Source of the DNA: Larix kaempferi
Lineage: Eukaryota; Streptophyta; Pinopsida; Pinales; Pinaceae
Direction: 5' to 3'
Assembly (NCBI GenBank): GCA_027924585.1
Contig: BSBM01000712.1
Coordinates: forward strand, 2,738,001 to 2,802,000
Length of the DNA stretch: 64,000 bases
The translations under genes were made by a program, and so were the position numbers. This document shows, piece after piece, positions 9,895 through 20,732 of the stretch. Below the pieces are notes generated by a model that was not told where the DNA came from, searched no databases, and saw only the letters and a program-made list of their open reading frames with translations. Each line of letters begins with the position of its first letter. The stretch's first letter is position 1.

Positions 9895-11087
9895 ATCCCT
9901 CAATCATTGATCCACAGAACTGCCTCTCTATCTTGCCCAAGGAAGCCACAACATCATCCCCCTCAGCTACTCCCCCAATGGGAGTAGCTTCATCGGTAGT
10001 AGCACCAACACATTTGACCACCCCACTTACTACTCTGATATCTCTCGTTGGTCCCGCATTCTCATTGCGGCGCCGATGACAATGTGCCTTACGCAGGGTT
10101 CACACTAGCCCAATATTTGCATCATAGATAGGAGACCACAATAAATACCAAATATATACATAGAAATTTTGAGCATAAGCACAACATGTACATAAATATA
10201 TGTAATCACTAAAATATAAAGCATACTTATGGCATCCCAACCATGGCTAGACGAGGGCGACTCCAGATCCCCAATGTATTCCATGCCACTCCATGGATAT
10301 CGCTCCATTCGTCCTACCCATTGCTGCCACACCTCCAAATAGTGGGGCATGAACACGTGTCCCACCTCACCACCACTGGGTCGAGGCATCAACTACCCCC
10401 AATAAACCATCGGGGTCTCCTGTGGCCCCCTCGCCGCTACCACAACTGGGGGTCTCAAAGATGGGACTCTCTCAAAGAATAGGAGCAGAGTATTCTCCCA
10501 TGATAGAAGGTCCTATGAACCCCCTCATCCAACACATCTCTAAGCTGATCTATCATTGAATGGAGAAGCATTGGCCCCCATGCCACCTAGTAAACCGCGA
10601 TCACATGCTCCACCAGTAGTAACTGACCACCTTTGATCCTATGAGGAGAGGATACCCCCAATGCTCTCAGCACCACCATAGCGAGTATTCAGACTGGTAT
10701 ACTAATGAGGTGACTCACCAAAATATTCCCTGAGTTCACCACACACTTGTCACCTCTATAGTACTGATCCAAAATCCCCTCAATCTTACGACCTCCTCCA
10801 ATAGATGGTTTGGTCAACTCCTATCATCCATGTCCATACAATCTAATAAAAAAGTATATATCCTAAGCTATGATGCTCAGGTCATCTCCACCGACATGAA
10901 ACACAGACATGTTCGGATCCCACATCCGAATGATCACCTGTAGAAAAAAGTTTTCCAATCGAAGGAAAGGGCACCTGAAAAACTTCAGACTCCCTACATC
11001 ACTTAATGTCTGCGTGGACCTGATATCACCCTCTGCATCTTCCACCAGGTCATCATAATGGTGCTCACGCCACTTAATATACACCAT
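9895..11087 (-). pseudogene. Plant mobile domain (aminotransferase-like) gene remnant with an intron
   Basis: The minus strand reads through a degenerate protein. Its first exon has GSLKFFRCPFLRLENFFLQ, IRMWDPNMSVFHVGGDDLS, then a stop and DIYFFIRLYG, followed by KCVVNSGNILVSHL, LRALGVSSPH and HYLEVWQQWVGRMERYPW near 10330. The pattern (xxFHVGG-DLSI-AEDIYFLTGL-like) resembles plant mobile domain proteins, a group often carried by transposons. At least six in-frame stops are present. A GT donor just after HGWDAI (near 10228) and an AG acceptor near 10113 suggest an intron, after which an acidic Gly-rich tail can be read to about 9895. The assignment rests on remembered motif similarity. Confidence 0.45.
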
Positions 11088-12510
11088 CTTTCTCTAATGA
11101 TGTCACCTGGAACCACACAAGGTCAAACATTAGAGTCCATCTTTTAACCTAAAATTGGCCAACCTATCAAAACCCCCATCCGCCCACTTTTCCATTACAT
11201 AAGTGCACAACTTCATGCTTCCACTACATCTTAAGTCGTGCTTTGCGCGACTATCCATGCTATCCCGCATAGACCCTTTCACATGTTAGTTGCACACTTT
11301 GGTTGTGCAACCCAACAATTGTACCTTAAACAATTGCATTGATTCAATGTGCGGCTGATGCGCTTATCTCCCGTGCCTCACGTAGTGATATCCATTATAT
11401 CGTGCAAGGGAAGTGTGCAATAATGGATTATCCTGCACATACGTGCACAATAATTCCAAATACCTGCACGATCGACTTTTATCTCTAAAAATTGGTCGTA
11501 TGGGCAATGGATCCCCCTAACCCTAAAACTTCCCTGATGAAAATAAAGTGGCTGAGGTTTTGGCTTTCCTGGATCTTGCTGCTCGGAGAACGGATACCCA
11601 TATTTCTCGGAATTACTAAAAAATCCCTCTGGAGCTTGAGAATCCAATGGTACAAATGATTTCGAAAAGCGGGCCCCACCCTTATTTATATAATTTGGCC
11701 TAATTTTCAAACTGTCACCATGCCAAACCGTAACTCCATTTCACGAAACATTTGCACCACTACGATCAAAATGATGAGATCTCCTAAGTGACACTTCTGA
11801 CTCTCATTGTCCTCATCCCAACCACATGTGAACTATGTTTTGGTTATCAATTCTACATTGTCATTACCTTTGTCATGTTCTTTATTACACTTAGGTATTT
11901 GTGCCATATGTGTAGGACAATGACTAAGACACAATTACCTTTTGTTTTTCCATTAGAAAAACAAGTGTGCAATCCTCAACAATGGCACCAAACTTCTATC
12001 ACAGGTATCATCTCGAAAACTAGCATGGAGGAAATATGTTACCTTCAGTAGTGATATTGATGGCATATCATTATTGGGGATGAGGACCGTATGGTTATTA
12101 GTAGGAATATCTAGTAAGTGAAATGGGTGTGCACACCATTGCATCCTAGTCATTATTTGACACCCATGATGTTGAATCCCCACAAATCCAAGAAATTTGA
12201 TCCACTTTAAAATGATCAACTCATAGTTCATCATTTTATAGTTGCACATTTACTCCCCCACTTTCATTAGTCGATGCCATCAAATTCCTTGGCACATGTT
12301 ATGATCAAGCAAATCAATTGACCTCTCATACCTCCATGAGCACTCCACCATCTGTAATATTCTGCGTACCACCACCACCGCCAAGACACCAATGGCCCCC
12401 CTACCCTCCAAAGCAACCAATTCTATTCAGTTATTCTCGCAGGAACAATATGCATGGCATTGGTTCATGGGGAACTCATCTTCGCGTTTGCACAACAAAA
12501 CCTCACTTCA
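11088..12510. other. Gene-free stretch; possible promoter and 5' leader of the PMD remnant
   Basis: A minus-strand TATA-like element (TATATAAATAAG) lies at 11681-11692, about 600 bp upstream of the PMD remnant, and an acceptor-like pyrimidine/CAG site lies shortly before its first Met. Between 11700 and 12510 I see no coding pattern. Assigning these as promoter and leader is inference. Confidence 0.25.
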
Positions 12511-13253
12511 TTAGAAAAAGTCATTGATCTTTATTGACGAAAAATAAGTTGCATTATCAATGACTAGGGAAATTGGAACCCCAAACCTGGTTATGATGTT
12601 TTCTTCCTGGAACTTGATAAATGCATCTTCATTAACTTTGCGCAGCGGAGCAGCTTCTGCCCATCTTGTAAAATAATCCGTGGCTGTTAGAATATACCGA
12701 TGTTGCAGTGAAGAATTTGGTTTTATCTCACCAATAACATCTATGCCCCATTGCTCGAATGGTTCAGAGATGATAACTGGCTGCAAAGGGCCTGCTACTT
12801 TCGGAAATCTCCCAATACTTCTTTGACATATATCGCATTTCCGGGCATAAGCATGAGCATCCTTGAAAAGAGTAGGCCAATAATACCCAGTTCTGAGAAT
12901 TTTATGAGTTGTGGTATCCCCATAATAATGTCCCCCAGTAGGGCCATCGCGTAACTCTTTGCCGACTTTGTTAGCATCCTCTTTCTCCAGACATTGGATA
13001 AAAATCCCATCATAATTCTTTCTAAAGAGTACCCCATCAATGATTTGATAGGCTGCTCATTTCAGATAGAGTGCTCTTATTTGCTCAGAACTCCAGTGCT
13101 CTGGAAAATATCCTTGCTGCAAATAGTGCACTAGGTCCCTACACCAAGATTCAGGAGCGGTGAAAATGGGACATACCTCAATCATATTTAGTTTTGCTTC
13201 ATTTTCCCAATTCAACTCCTCATCAATCGGGTACTTAGTGAAAGGACCCACAA
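12511..13253 (-). pseudogene. E2 integrase fragment
   Basis: The right part (13251-13057) reads WENEAKLNMIEVCPIF...LVHYLQQGYFPEHW, the linker between RNase H and integrase. The middle is in another frame and shows a zinc-binding domain (GHYYGDTTTHKILRTGYYW, then CDICQ). The left part (12786-12511) is the integrase core with Asp in GIDVIGEI and Asp in LVIDNATYF; the catalytic Glu region is missing because the sequence ends there. At least one frameshift is present. It continues the RNase H piece at 35105-35384 and is separated from it only by E3. Confidence 0.75.
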
Positions 13254-13449
13254 CCGAACCGTTTGCGAAGTGAAAGGAGGATATGTTGTGGCATCCAACA
13301 CAACCGAAGATACATAACTGGTTTGATCAGAAGTTGTAGGAATTTGCTGAAGAAGAAAGTCAGAACACTCGACTAACAATAGATCAGTGGGTGGAAGATA
13401 TATTCACGACGGTCCACATGAATGATTTTTCTGTGAATTCCCAATCATT

Positions 13450-13764
13450 TTGTACGAGTGGTTAGTAAATTTTACCTTTCAGAAGAGGAACTTCCAAGGC
13501 GGTGAGCTGACGACATGGACCCTGGAGTTGATCCAAGAACTGCAGGAATTTGACAACAAAGCGTCGCGAGTTGTCGAAGTGTGGCTCGATAACATCTTGG
13601 AAGGGTATATCATTGAATTTGTGGTTGATACGCAAAAGTCTTATAGTGAAGCTGAAAGATATTTCTTCCACGAACCCCGGGGAAGGTTTCTGCTGATGCT
13701 CCAACTGTCCATTAAGATGCTTATTTGCGATAAGGGTATATTGAAGATGCATCTAGATCAGTAG
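13450..13764 (+). pseudogene. E3 gag N-terminal region (putative)
   Basis: A 104-residue reading with no recognised motif (YEWLVNFTFQKRNF..., then LDNILEGYIIEFVVDTQKSYSEAERYF). It ends 70 bp before the next gag segment and is the first coding-like stretch in E3, so it may be the N-terminal matrix-like part of Gag. That role is inferred from position only. Confidence 0.35.
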
Positions 13765-13835
13765 ACAACCTGGTGGGTGGAGGCCGTGGGTATCGCGATG
13801 GCAGGGGGGGCAGTACATGGAATGATAAGGGGTAG

Positions 13836-15146
13836 ATGGGTGAAGGTCATGACGAGACTTTGAGTGAAGTTGAGGAAGAAAGTGGTCTTACAAGGGGAGG
13901 AGCGAGGTTTCGACATGAAAAGAGGCAGAGGACAGGAGAAGGTCCTACTGCGATCGAACCGCAAGATCGCGAAGGAAGACCACACGGGATGAAGCGACCT
14001 CAGAGTCCGGACAAGGAAAACCAGGCTACGCCCAGGATAGAGGTAGGACCAAACCCTGGCAGCAACATACCCACACCTCCACTCACTATCTGTCTACTGG
14101 TAAGAAACACAACTTCGACCCCACCGGGTCAACAAAACTTGATTGCTAGTAGTTCAACAACTATAGGAAGGAAGCCCAGGATGGCAGGCGAGGACGCTAA
14201 ATTGCCGCTGTTCCACGGGAATGTGACAGATAACTCAGAGCAGTACTGGTTTTTGTGTGAAGTGGTATGGACCATAAAACAGATCACTGATGATAATGCT
14301 AAGAAAGGATAGGTAGCGACAACTCTACGAGGTCGCGCATTAGACTAGTTTATGAAGTTTGTTCTAGTCCCTACAGGAGCTTCGGAGAAGACACTAGGCG
14401 ACATCAGGGATGGTTTGATTGTAGAATTTAGAAAACCCAACTCTAAAGCACAGTATATTACAGAATTGAAATAAATTAAGCAGTTTCCCTATGAGATGGT
14501 GTGGGATTTTGAACATCGGTTTAAGACGCTGATGGCGAGGGTTAGTTTTGATATGAGTGCTGTCCAACACAAAGAGTGGTTCATCGCGGAAGTGCTACCA
14601 CATATTCGACTACCACTGATGCAAGAGAGCATTACGATGCCCAGTGAAGCTCTGGAGATTGCAATGCGGTTGGAGGCATCGTTGATTGGTGAGAATGCAG
14701 CTGGGATGTCGCAGATATAGACACAACTGGCTAACTTGACCATACCCCTAAAAGATATGAAGAAGGGAAAGGAGTAGCGTGAAGAAGTATGGTGTACGCA
14801 ATTTCGAGGAGAAGGGCATACTAAGGAAAATTTCCATGACTTCCGCAATTATTTGGTTTCAGGAGCACCAAACTCGTTGAGTGGTGGTGGTATGTCATGG
14901 TGTCGCGTTTGTCAGGTATATGGGCACCGCCATGAGGAATGTCCATACATGCAGAAGATGGTCATCAAACCGATGAATCTGTATTGCACATTCTGTAAAT
15001 CTGTGGGACATGACGACAAATATTGCCGGGCATATGGGTTGCTTCATGAGAGAACGTACGATGCATTCTATGTAAAGGACAATCAGCTTGCCGTACAACA
15101 ACCGCAACCGCAGCCGCAGGTAGCCCAGCCGCTACCTCAACCATAG
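13836..15146 (+). pseudogene. E3 gag: capsid-like region and zinc knuckles
   Basis: Open segments at 13836-14312, 14496-14720 and 14853-15146 make up one gag body broken by stops at about 14310, 14347, 14472, 14718 and 14775. The capsid signal is LPLFHGNVTDNSEQYWFL, then TLGDIRDGLIVEF and FEHRFKTLMARVSFD. The nucleocapsid part has a degenerate knuckle and two regular C-x2-C-x4-H-x4-C knuckles (CRVCQVYGHRHEEC and CTFCKSVGHDDKYC). A Gln/Pro-rich tail follows to about 15640 with further stops and a frameshift. Confidence 0.75.
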
Positions 15147-15153
15147 GTACAGT

Positions 15154-16103
15154 TTGTACCACAGCAACAACCAAAACAGTTTATGCCGCAATATTCTCCG
15201 ATGGAAATGGATCCATAGCAGCCACAGTATGTTCAGCAACCGCAGTATGCGCAGCAAGGGCAAGGAATGCAACCAAATCCTATGCAGTAATAGTACAACC
15301 AACAGCAGTACCAACAACAGGGTGGATTCCGGGGAGGATTTCGGGGTGGACGTGGTGGATTATTTGGTCATGGAGGAGGACGAGGAGGTCGTGGACCTGC
15401 TTAGTGTTATCACTGTGTGGTATGGGGGCAATATCAGTGCAACTTCCCACTCTTGCAGATGCAGTGTAGGTTTTTCTTTGTTACAGATCATACAGTGGAG
15501 AAATGCCCGCAGTTGATTGCACGATGGCAAGCAAGGAATATTCCAAAATTGCAGAATCAAAATCAGGTGCAGCAGCCAGTACAGAATCAGGTGCAGCAAC
15601 CGGCGCAGAACAAAAACCAACGCCCAAATTAGAAAGCTAATCCGAATATGAACCAACCGGGGAACCCACCACTGAACCAGAATCAGGGTGCGAGTGTTGC
15701 AACGATTTCTACGGAGCCAAGGCCACAGGTTGCGGTTGTTGTAGTCATCATACGGGGAGGTACAGTAACAGGATGGGATAGCTCACAACCTCCTATTCGA
15801 ATGGCCGGGCAGAAGAAGGTCTCATTTGACATTGAATCCGAACGTGATGCATTCTTTCAGTCGCGTCGCGCGATGGACCGGGACCACGGTAAAGCTATCA
15901 TTTGCGACATGCCCCCTATTTTTGATGCTACTATAGAGGTAGGTCCATCGGCGCTGTCTGGAACCTTGCAGAAATTTTTCGAGAGATGCTTATTGTTGGC
16001 AAGAGATCTTGCTGCTCTAGCTGAGATAGAGGGGTTGCTGCAATGACCAACCAAGGGACGGAAAGAGTCCGTGGTAAACTCCTTACAGTGACGAAAGGCT
16101 GGT
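15154..16103 (+). pseudogene. E3 Gln/Asn-rich linker between zinc knuckles and protease
   Basis: The region encodes Gln-, Pro- and Gly-rich stretches (QPQYVQQPQYAQQGQ, RGGFRGGRGG-like) in changing frames. The segment at 15648-16046 reads GQKKVSFDIESERDAFFQSRRAMDRDHGK and then ARDLAALAEIEGLLQ, ending at TGA 16044-16046. No catalytic motif is present. It is the disordered Gag-Pol linker. Confidence 0.5.
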
Positions 16104-16560
16104 AAGGAGATGCGCATGAACATACAAATTGGGGACTATGATGTTGATTTATTTATTCTGTATCTTGGTTCAGATGTCAACATCTTAACCAAGCAAGCAT
16201 GGCAGAAAATGGGGAGCCCCCCATTGAGCTAGTCTCCTGTACAGCTCCGGTTAGCTAATCACGCTAAGGTGACACCGATTGGGCGGGTCCCACATTTGGT
16301 GGTGGACATTGAGGGCATGAAGACCTATGCTGACTTTGATGCCATCGGAGTGGTTGAAGGAGGAATCTCGTATCCCGCGTTGCTAGGGATCTCATGGGAT
16401 AATGATAGTGGATTGGTAATAAACTTCAAGAAACGAATGATGACTTTTGAGAACCGCGATCTAATAGTCATAGCCCCATTGGATTTGGATGAAGGACACA
16501 GATACATTGAGCCAGTGAAGGATGAAGATACCAGTGGATGGGGCCATGTATTCAATATTT
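16104..16560 (+). pseudogene. E3 aspartic protease, catalytic Asp replaced by Tyr
   Basis: The protease starts in one frame (GDYDVDLFILYLGSDVNILTKQAWQKM at 16130-16220) and continues in the frame opened at 16269 (VVDIEGMKTYADFDAI, then YPALLGISWDNDSGLVINF). The normal motif in this group is DLGSDVNIL; here the triad Asp is TAT (Tyr), one base from GAT. A stop near 16232 and a frame change before 16269 also break it. Confidence 0.65.
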
Positions 16561-17300
16561 TCGAAGACTATATTCATCCGACTTCCAACGGTGAGCTGGG
16601 ATGGCGCAGTTATAGCTCTACGTCTTCTGATTTTGATGATGTGTTAGAACACTGGCAGAACTACTTGCATGAAGTATCGCTCCGCAAGTGCGGGTTAGTC
16701 ACACAATCGTTATGTCGTGTTGTGACTGAAACGGTTACACTTTCAGTAAATGAGGGGCTTCCTGGTTTGTCCAAATTTCTCGTAGAGTTTGAGGAAAGCG
16801 TTTCAGAACCCCAGCGACTGCTGGCATTCAAAGAAGCACTAAAGGCTGCTCCAGCACAGTGGTGGGCGACACATAAGAAATCAATTAATGAATGGTTGCA
16901 ATGCAGGAGATTGATGATGGTTCATTTTGGCGATACCGAGGTCTACCACGCAGGGAAATATGAGGGTCGAAATAACCTTGGAAGTCATTCGAGGGAATTT
17001 CAGACATTGTGGGCATCGCGACCATGAGATGAGTGGGTCCACAACTTTATCCATACTTTAGATGAGATGCTGCGATCTCGGTATATTGCAGCCGAGTTGT
17101 GAGGAGAAATTACCACTTGGGTGGAGTTGACGGTAGGATTCACTCATAGGTTCAGCTTCGCGGATGCCAACCCTGATGTCAATAATGCTTTGCAGCTCAT
17201 CCGCGATGTGGTTCTGAAGATTATCCCGATAGCATATCCCGCGGATCTGCATGCGCACTGCCAGATGCAATCCATGATGGAATGTTAGAATATCACTGGT
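16560..17300 (+). pseudogene. E3 second gag-like module between protease and RT
   Basis: In frame with the protease C-terminus, residues read LAFKEALKAAPAQWWATHKKSINEWLQCRRLMMVHFG, then a stop and DEWVHNFIHTLDEM...TTWVELTVGFTHRFSF. This pattern (Ala-rich helix, QWW, then W-x2-L/C and a following F) is the same kind as the retrotransposon Gag capsid domain. Here it lies inside pol, after protease. The open segment ends at 17027, with more stops at about 17101 and 17287. Function is unknown; relatedness to Gag is inferred from the motif pattern. Confidence 0.5.
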
Positions 17301-17363
17301 GGGCCCGAAGATGGTGATGATCCACAGAATATCAATATTCCCGAGTCTGAAGGAATTCGTGAT

Positions 17364-18704
17364 GTGATAGCACCTGATGCACCAAGTGATCCGATCAGCC
17401 AGCCGTTGAAGCTTCGTAAAATCAATATTGGGACGGAGGCCACCCTCAAGTTCGCGAATGTTGGAGATTATTGGGATGATGAGATGATGGGAAAGGTCAC
17501 TGATTTGCTGCATGAATTCAAAGACCTCTTTCCTATGAAGTTTTCGTAGATGAAAGGTATCTTGGGTGATTTAGGTGAGATGAAGATCCCCTTGAAACCA
17601 GATGCTAAACCGTTCAGGCAGCGACCCTATAGGCTGAATCCACAACATAAGGAGGGGGTCAAGGTAGAACTTGATCGCATGTTGGATGCTGGTATCATTG
17701 AGCCAGTCGAAGAGTCAAAATGGATCAGTCCTATGGTGGTGCAGGATAAGAAGACTGGCGAGGTGCGCATTTGTGTCGATTTGCAGAAGTTGAATGACAC
17801 CTCCTTGCATGATCCCTTTCCAACCCCATTTACTAATGAAGTACTTGAAGGTGTGGGTGGCCAGGAGATGTATTCTTTCATGGATGGGTTCTCGGGTTAT
17901 CATCAGATCCGCATTGCGAAGGAAGACTGCCACAAGATGACTTTTGTGATAGAATGGGGTTGTTTTCAGTACACCGTGATGCTGTTTGGGTTGAAGAATG
18001 CACCTGCAATCTTCTCACGGGTTGTTGTTGCTGTGTTCTAGAATTTCATTCAGAAGTTTTTGTAGGTATACATGGATGATTGGACAGTCTATGGTTTGAT
18101 CCAGGATCATCTGGCCAATTTGCGGTTGATGCTGGAGCGGTGCCGACAGCATCAGATATCCTTGAATTTGAAGAAGTGCATCTTTTGTGCACCATTTGGG
18201 ATATTTTTGGGTCACATTGTGTGCAAAAAAGGATTGTTAGCCGATCCAACAAATATTGTGCTCATTTTGAGCTTAACACCGCCGACTAATGTTAAGCAGT
18301 TGAGGGAAACTTTGGGACATACTGGGTATTATTGTAAATTAATGAGGGGATATGCAGCGATCACCGCCCCTATGGAGAAGCTATTGAAGAAAGATGCGGT
18401 ATTTCAATGGAGCCCCGAATGTCAGGATAGATTTGATATGCTGAAGGTGAAGATGGCTTCGGCATCGATACTCGTCTTTCCGGACTGGAGTAAGGAGTTC
18501 CATGTCCATGTTGACGCATCGTCGATTGCACTCAGTGTGGTGCTAGCGCAACCAAGAGAGGGGGATCTCGATCACCCTATTGCTTTCGCAAGTCAAAAGT
18601 TGTCAACCGCAGAAAGGAATTACACCACTACCGAGAGGGAATGCCGGGCAATGGTCTATGCGTTTGCAGAAATTCCGACACTACTTATTGGGCGGACATT
18701 TTAA
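17364..18704 (+). pseudogene. E3 reverse transcriptase and first part of RNase H
   Basis: One frame from 17364 to 18704 with in-frame stops at about 17547, 18039 and 18063. RT blocks are visible: RICVDLQKLN, YSFMDGFSGYHQIRIAKEDCHKM, FGLKNAPAIFSR, and the active site YMDDWTVYG just after two stops, then FLGHIVCKKG. RNase H begins with VDASSIALSVVLAQ (Asp present) and TERECRAMVY. The frame is lost after about 18680 through a frameshift; the RNase H continues in the frame of 18580-18801. Confidence 0.85.
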
Positions 18705-18900
18705 GATGTTCACAGACCACTCCACATTAAAATACCTAGTCAATAAGCCTGTGTTGGGGGGGGAATATATGTCGATGGCTACTTCTTTTTCAGGAGTTTG
18801 AATTTGAAGTAATTGTGAAGCCAGGGTGGTTGAATTTTGGCCTTGATCATCTATCACGGATTGAAATAGGGGAGGATCCACTAACATTGAAGACGGGTTA
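18680..18900 (+). pseudogene. E3 RNase H C-terminal part
   Basis: After a frameshift the plus strand reads FRHYLLGGHFKMFTDHSTLKYLVNKPVLGGEY, which carries the TDH motif of Gypsy RNase H. A further frame change near 18765 gives LLLFQEFEFEVIVKPG and LNFGLDHLSRIE, the usual end of the domain. A run of eight G near 18757 probably caused that shift. Confidence 0.7.
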
Positions 18901-19059
18901 CCTGATGCACAACTGTTTAAGGTTGAAGTAGCCGATGGCTATTTTGAAGAAATCATTAGGTTTCTGGCGACAGTTACTGCACCCGAAGAATTCACTACTA
19001 GTCAGAAGAAGCAGTTGGTAGTCAAGGCTGTAGATTTCCAGCTAATTGCAGGAGAGTTA

Positions 19060-20210
19060 TACAAGATGGGCTGAGATGAGATATTGCGACGGTGTGTCTT
19101 GCCACATGAGCAAGGGAAGATATTGTCAGAAGCACATGCAGGTGTAGATGGAGGGAACTATGGTGGCCGTGCAACTTCTAGGAAGGTGCTTCGTGCAGGG
19201 CTTTGGTGGCCCATGCTGCACAATGATGTGACCCACTATGCGCGGTCCTGCGATGTTTGTCAAAGAACTGGGAATCCATCTAGGAGAGATGAAATGCCAC
19301 TGATACCTCAACTAACACTGCAACCATTCAACAAATGGGTAGTGGATTTCGTGGGACCAATCAATCCCTCGGGGAAGCGCACTGGTGCAAGATACATCAT
19401 CACGGCGATAGATTATTTGACCAGATGGGCAGAGGATGCACTAGTCATTGATTGTTCTGCGGCCATGACCGCACAGTTTTTGTTCGACGACATTGTCACT
19501 CGCTTCGGATGCCCCAAGATATTGTTGAGTGATCAAGGAAGCCACTTTCTCAATCGCACCATCAACGCATTGACAAAGGAACTGCAGATACAACATAATA
19601 AGAGTACGCCATATCATCCGTAGGAAAATGGCACGGTGGAAGCTTTAAACAAGATATTGGAGCATGCGCTGACAAAGGTGTGCAATGTGAACCGCGATGA
19701 CTGGGATTTGAAAATCTAGACAGTGCTATGGGCATATCACACCACGTGTAAACGACTGACAGAACAAACACCATTCAAGTTAGTGTATGGACAAGAAGTG
19801 ATTATGCCAATGGAGTACATCGTTCCAAGTCTGCGCATAGTGGCAACGACCGGTATGGATGATGTAGTAGCATTAGAAGAATGTCTAGCACAGCTCGTAC
19901 AACTAGAGGAAGATCGCTTTATTGCAGGATTCCACTAGGGGGTGGAGAAGGATCGCCAGAAGGCTTGGCATGATCGTCACATAAAAAACATACAATTTCA
20001 GCAGGGTGACTTGGTGCTGTTGTATGACGACAAGTTTATGAAACATCCAGGAAAATTGCAGATGCATTGGCTTGGTCCATATCACATTAGTAGCATCACT
20101 TCAGGAGGCACTGTACAGTTGCAGTAGTTAGACGGAACGATGCTCCCATATTTTATTAATGGTAGTAGGTTGAAGCCCTATCAGTCGGGCTTAGAGCAGC
20201 GCGATGCGTG
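19060..20210 (+). pseudogene. E3 integrase
   Basis: The main open part is 19084-19623: zinc site [11 protein letters not shown]...[11 protein letters not shown], then catalytic Asp in WVVDFVGPI and Asp in LSDQGSHF, with YHP before a stop at 19621. The Glu motif ([10 protein letters not shown]) follows the stop. Later segments at 19723-19938 and 19942-20127 hold the C-terminal domain ([21 protein letters not shown], then FQQGDLVLLYDDKFMKHPGKL and WLGPYHISSI). The frame ends at 20208. There is no chromodomain. Confidence 0.85.
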
Positions 20211-20732
20211 AGTCGCATTGGAAAAAAAAATGCAGGTTGATCGATGGCAGGATGGCGCACCGACAGAGAAAAGAATGCGCAGGTAGGGAGGCTTGTGCTG
20301 TAAATTAGGAGTGGTCTGTGACAGTGGCAGGGTCGCGACTGGGTCAAATCAACAATAAATGCCAAAAGTTAAGACAATTAATTAACGATGCTTGTTCGAA
20401 TGATGAGCATTAATGGCGGATCCGGTCGATCAGCTGATAGGATTGACGGAGAATTTGGGTCATTAAGATAGGATTTAGTCCGAGTTAATGCGGGATTTAG
20501 TGATGATTACGAAGGATCGGGTTGGATGCTTCAAGAACAGGTCGAAGCTGGTCGGAAGGCACCAAGAGAATTCAGTTGTTAAGTATGCAAGATTGTGCAG
20601 TGTTGCAGAGCATTGTTTGCTACCGAGTGAGAGTAGTTGTGAGTTTGAAGGTTTAGTTGAACTTGCGACATACAGGTGTTGTGCGTAGTGGCGTTGCGTC
20701 ATCCCTTGAGGTTTCAATGAGTTGAGTTAGGT
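20209..20732. other. Spacer between E3 pol and its third ORF
   Basis: About 500 bp with no convincing coding frame. It separates integrase from the third ORF, like the region between pol and the extra ORF in other elements. No repeat or promoter is evident. Confidence 0.4.

Noticed and set aside
10243-10482. 79-codon plus-strand frame
   Set aside because: Antisense to the better-supported plant-mobile-domain-like remnant.
13254-20208. Integrated pararetrovirus
   Set aside because: A Gypsy-type integrase follows RNase H and no movement protein or viral coat pattern is seen, so an LTR-type retrotransposon is the better call.
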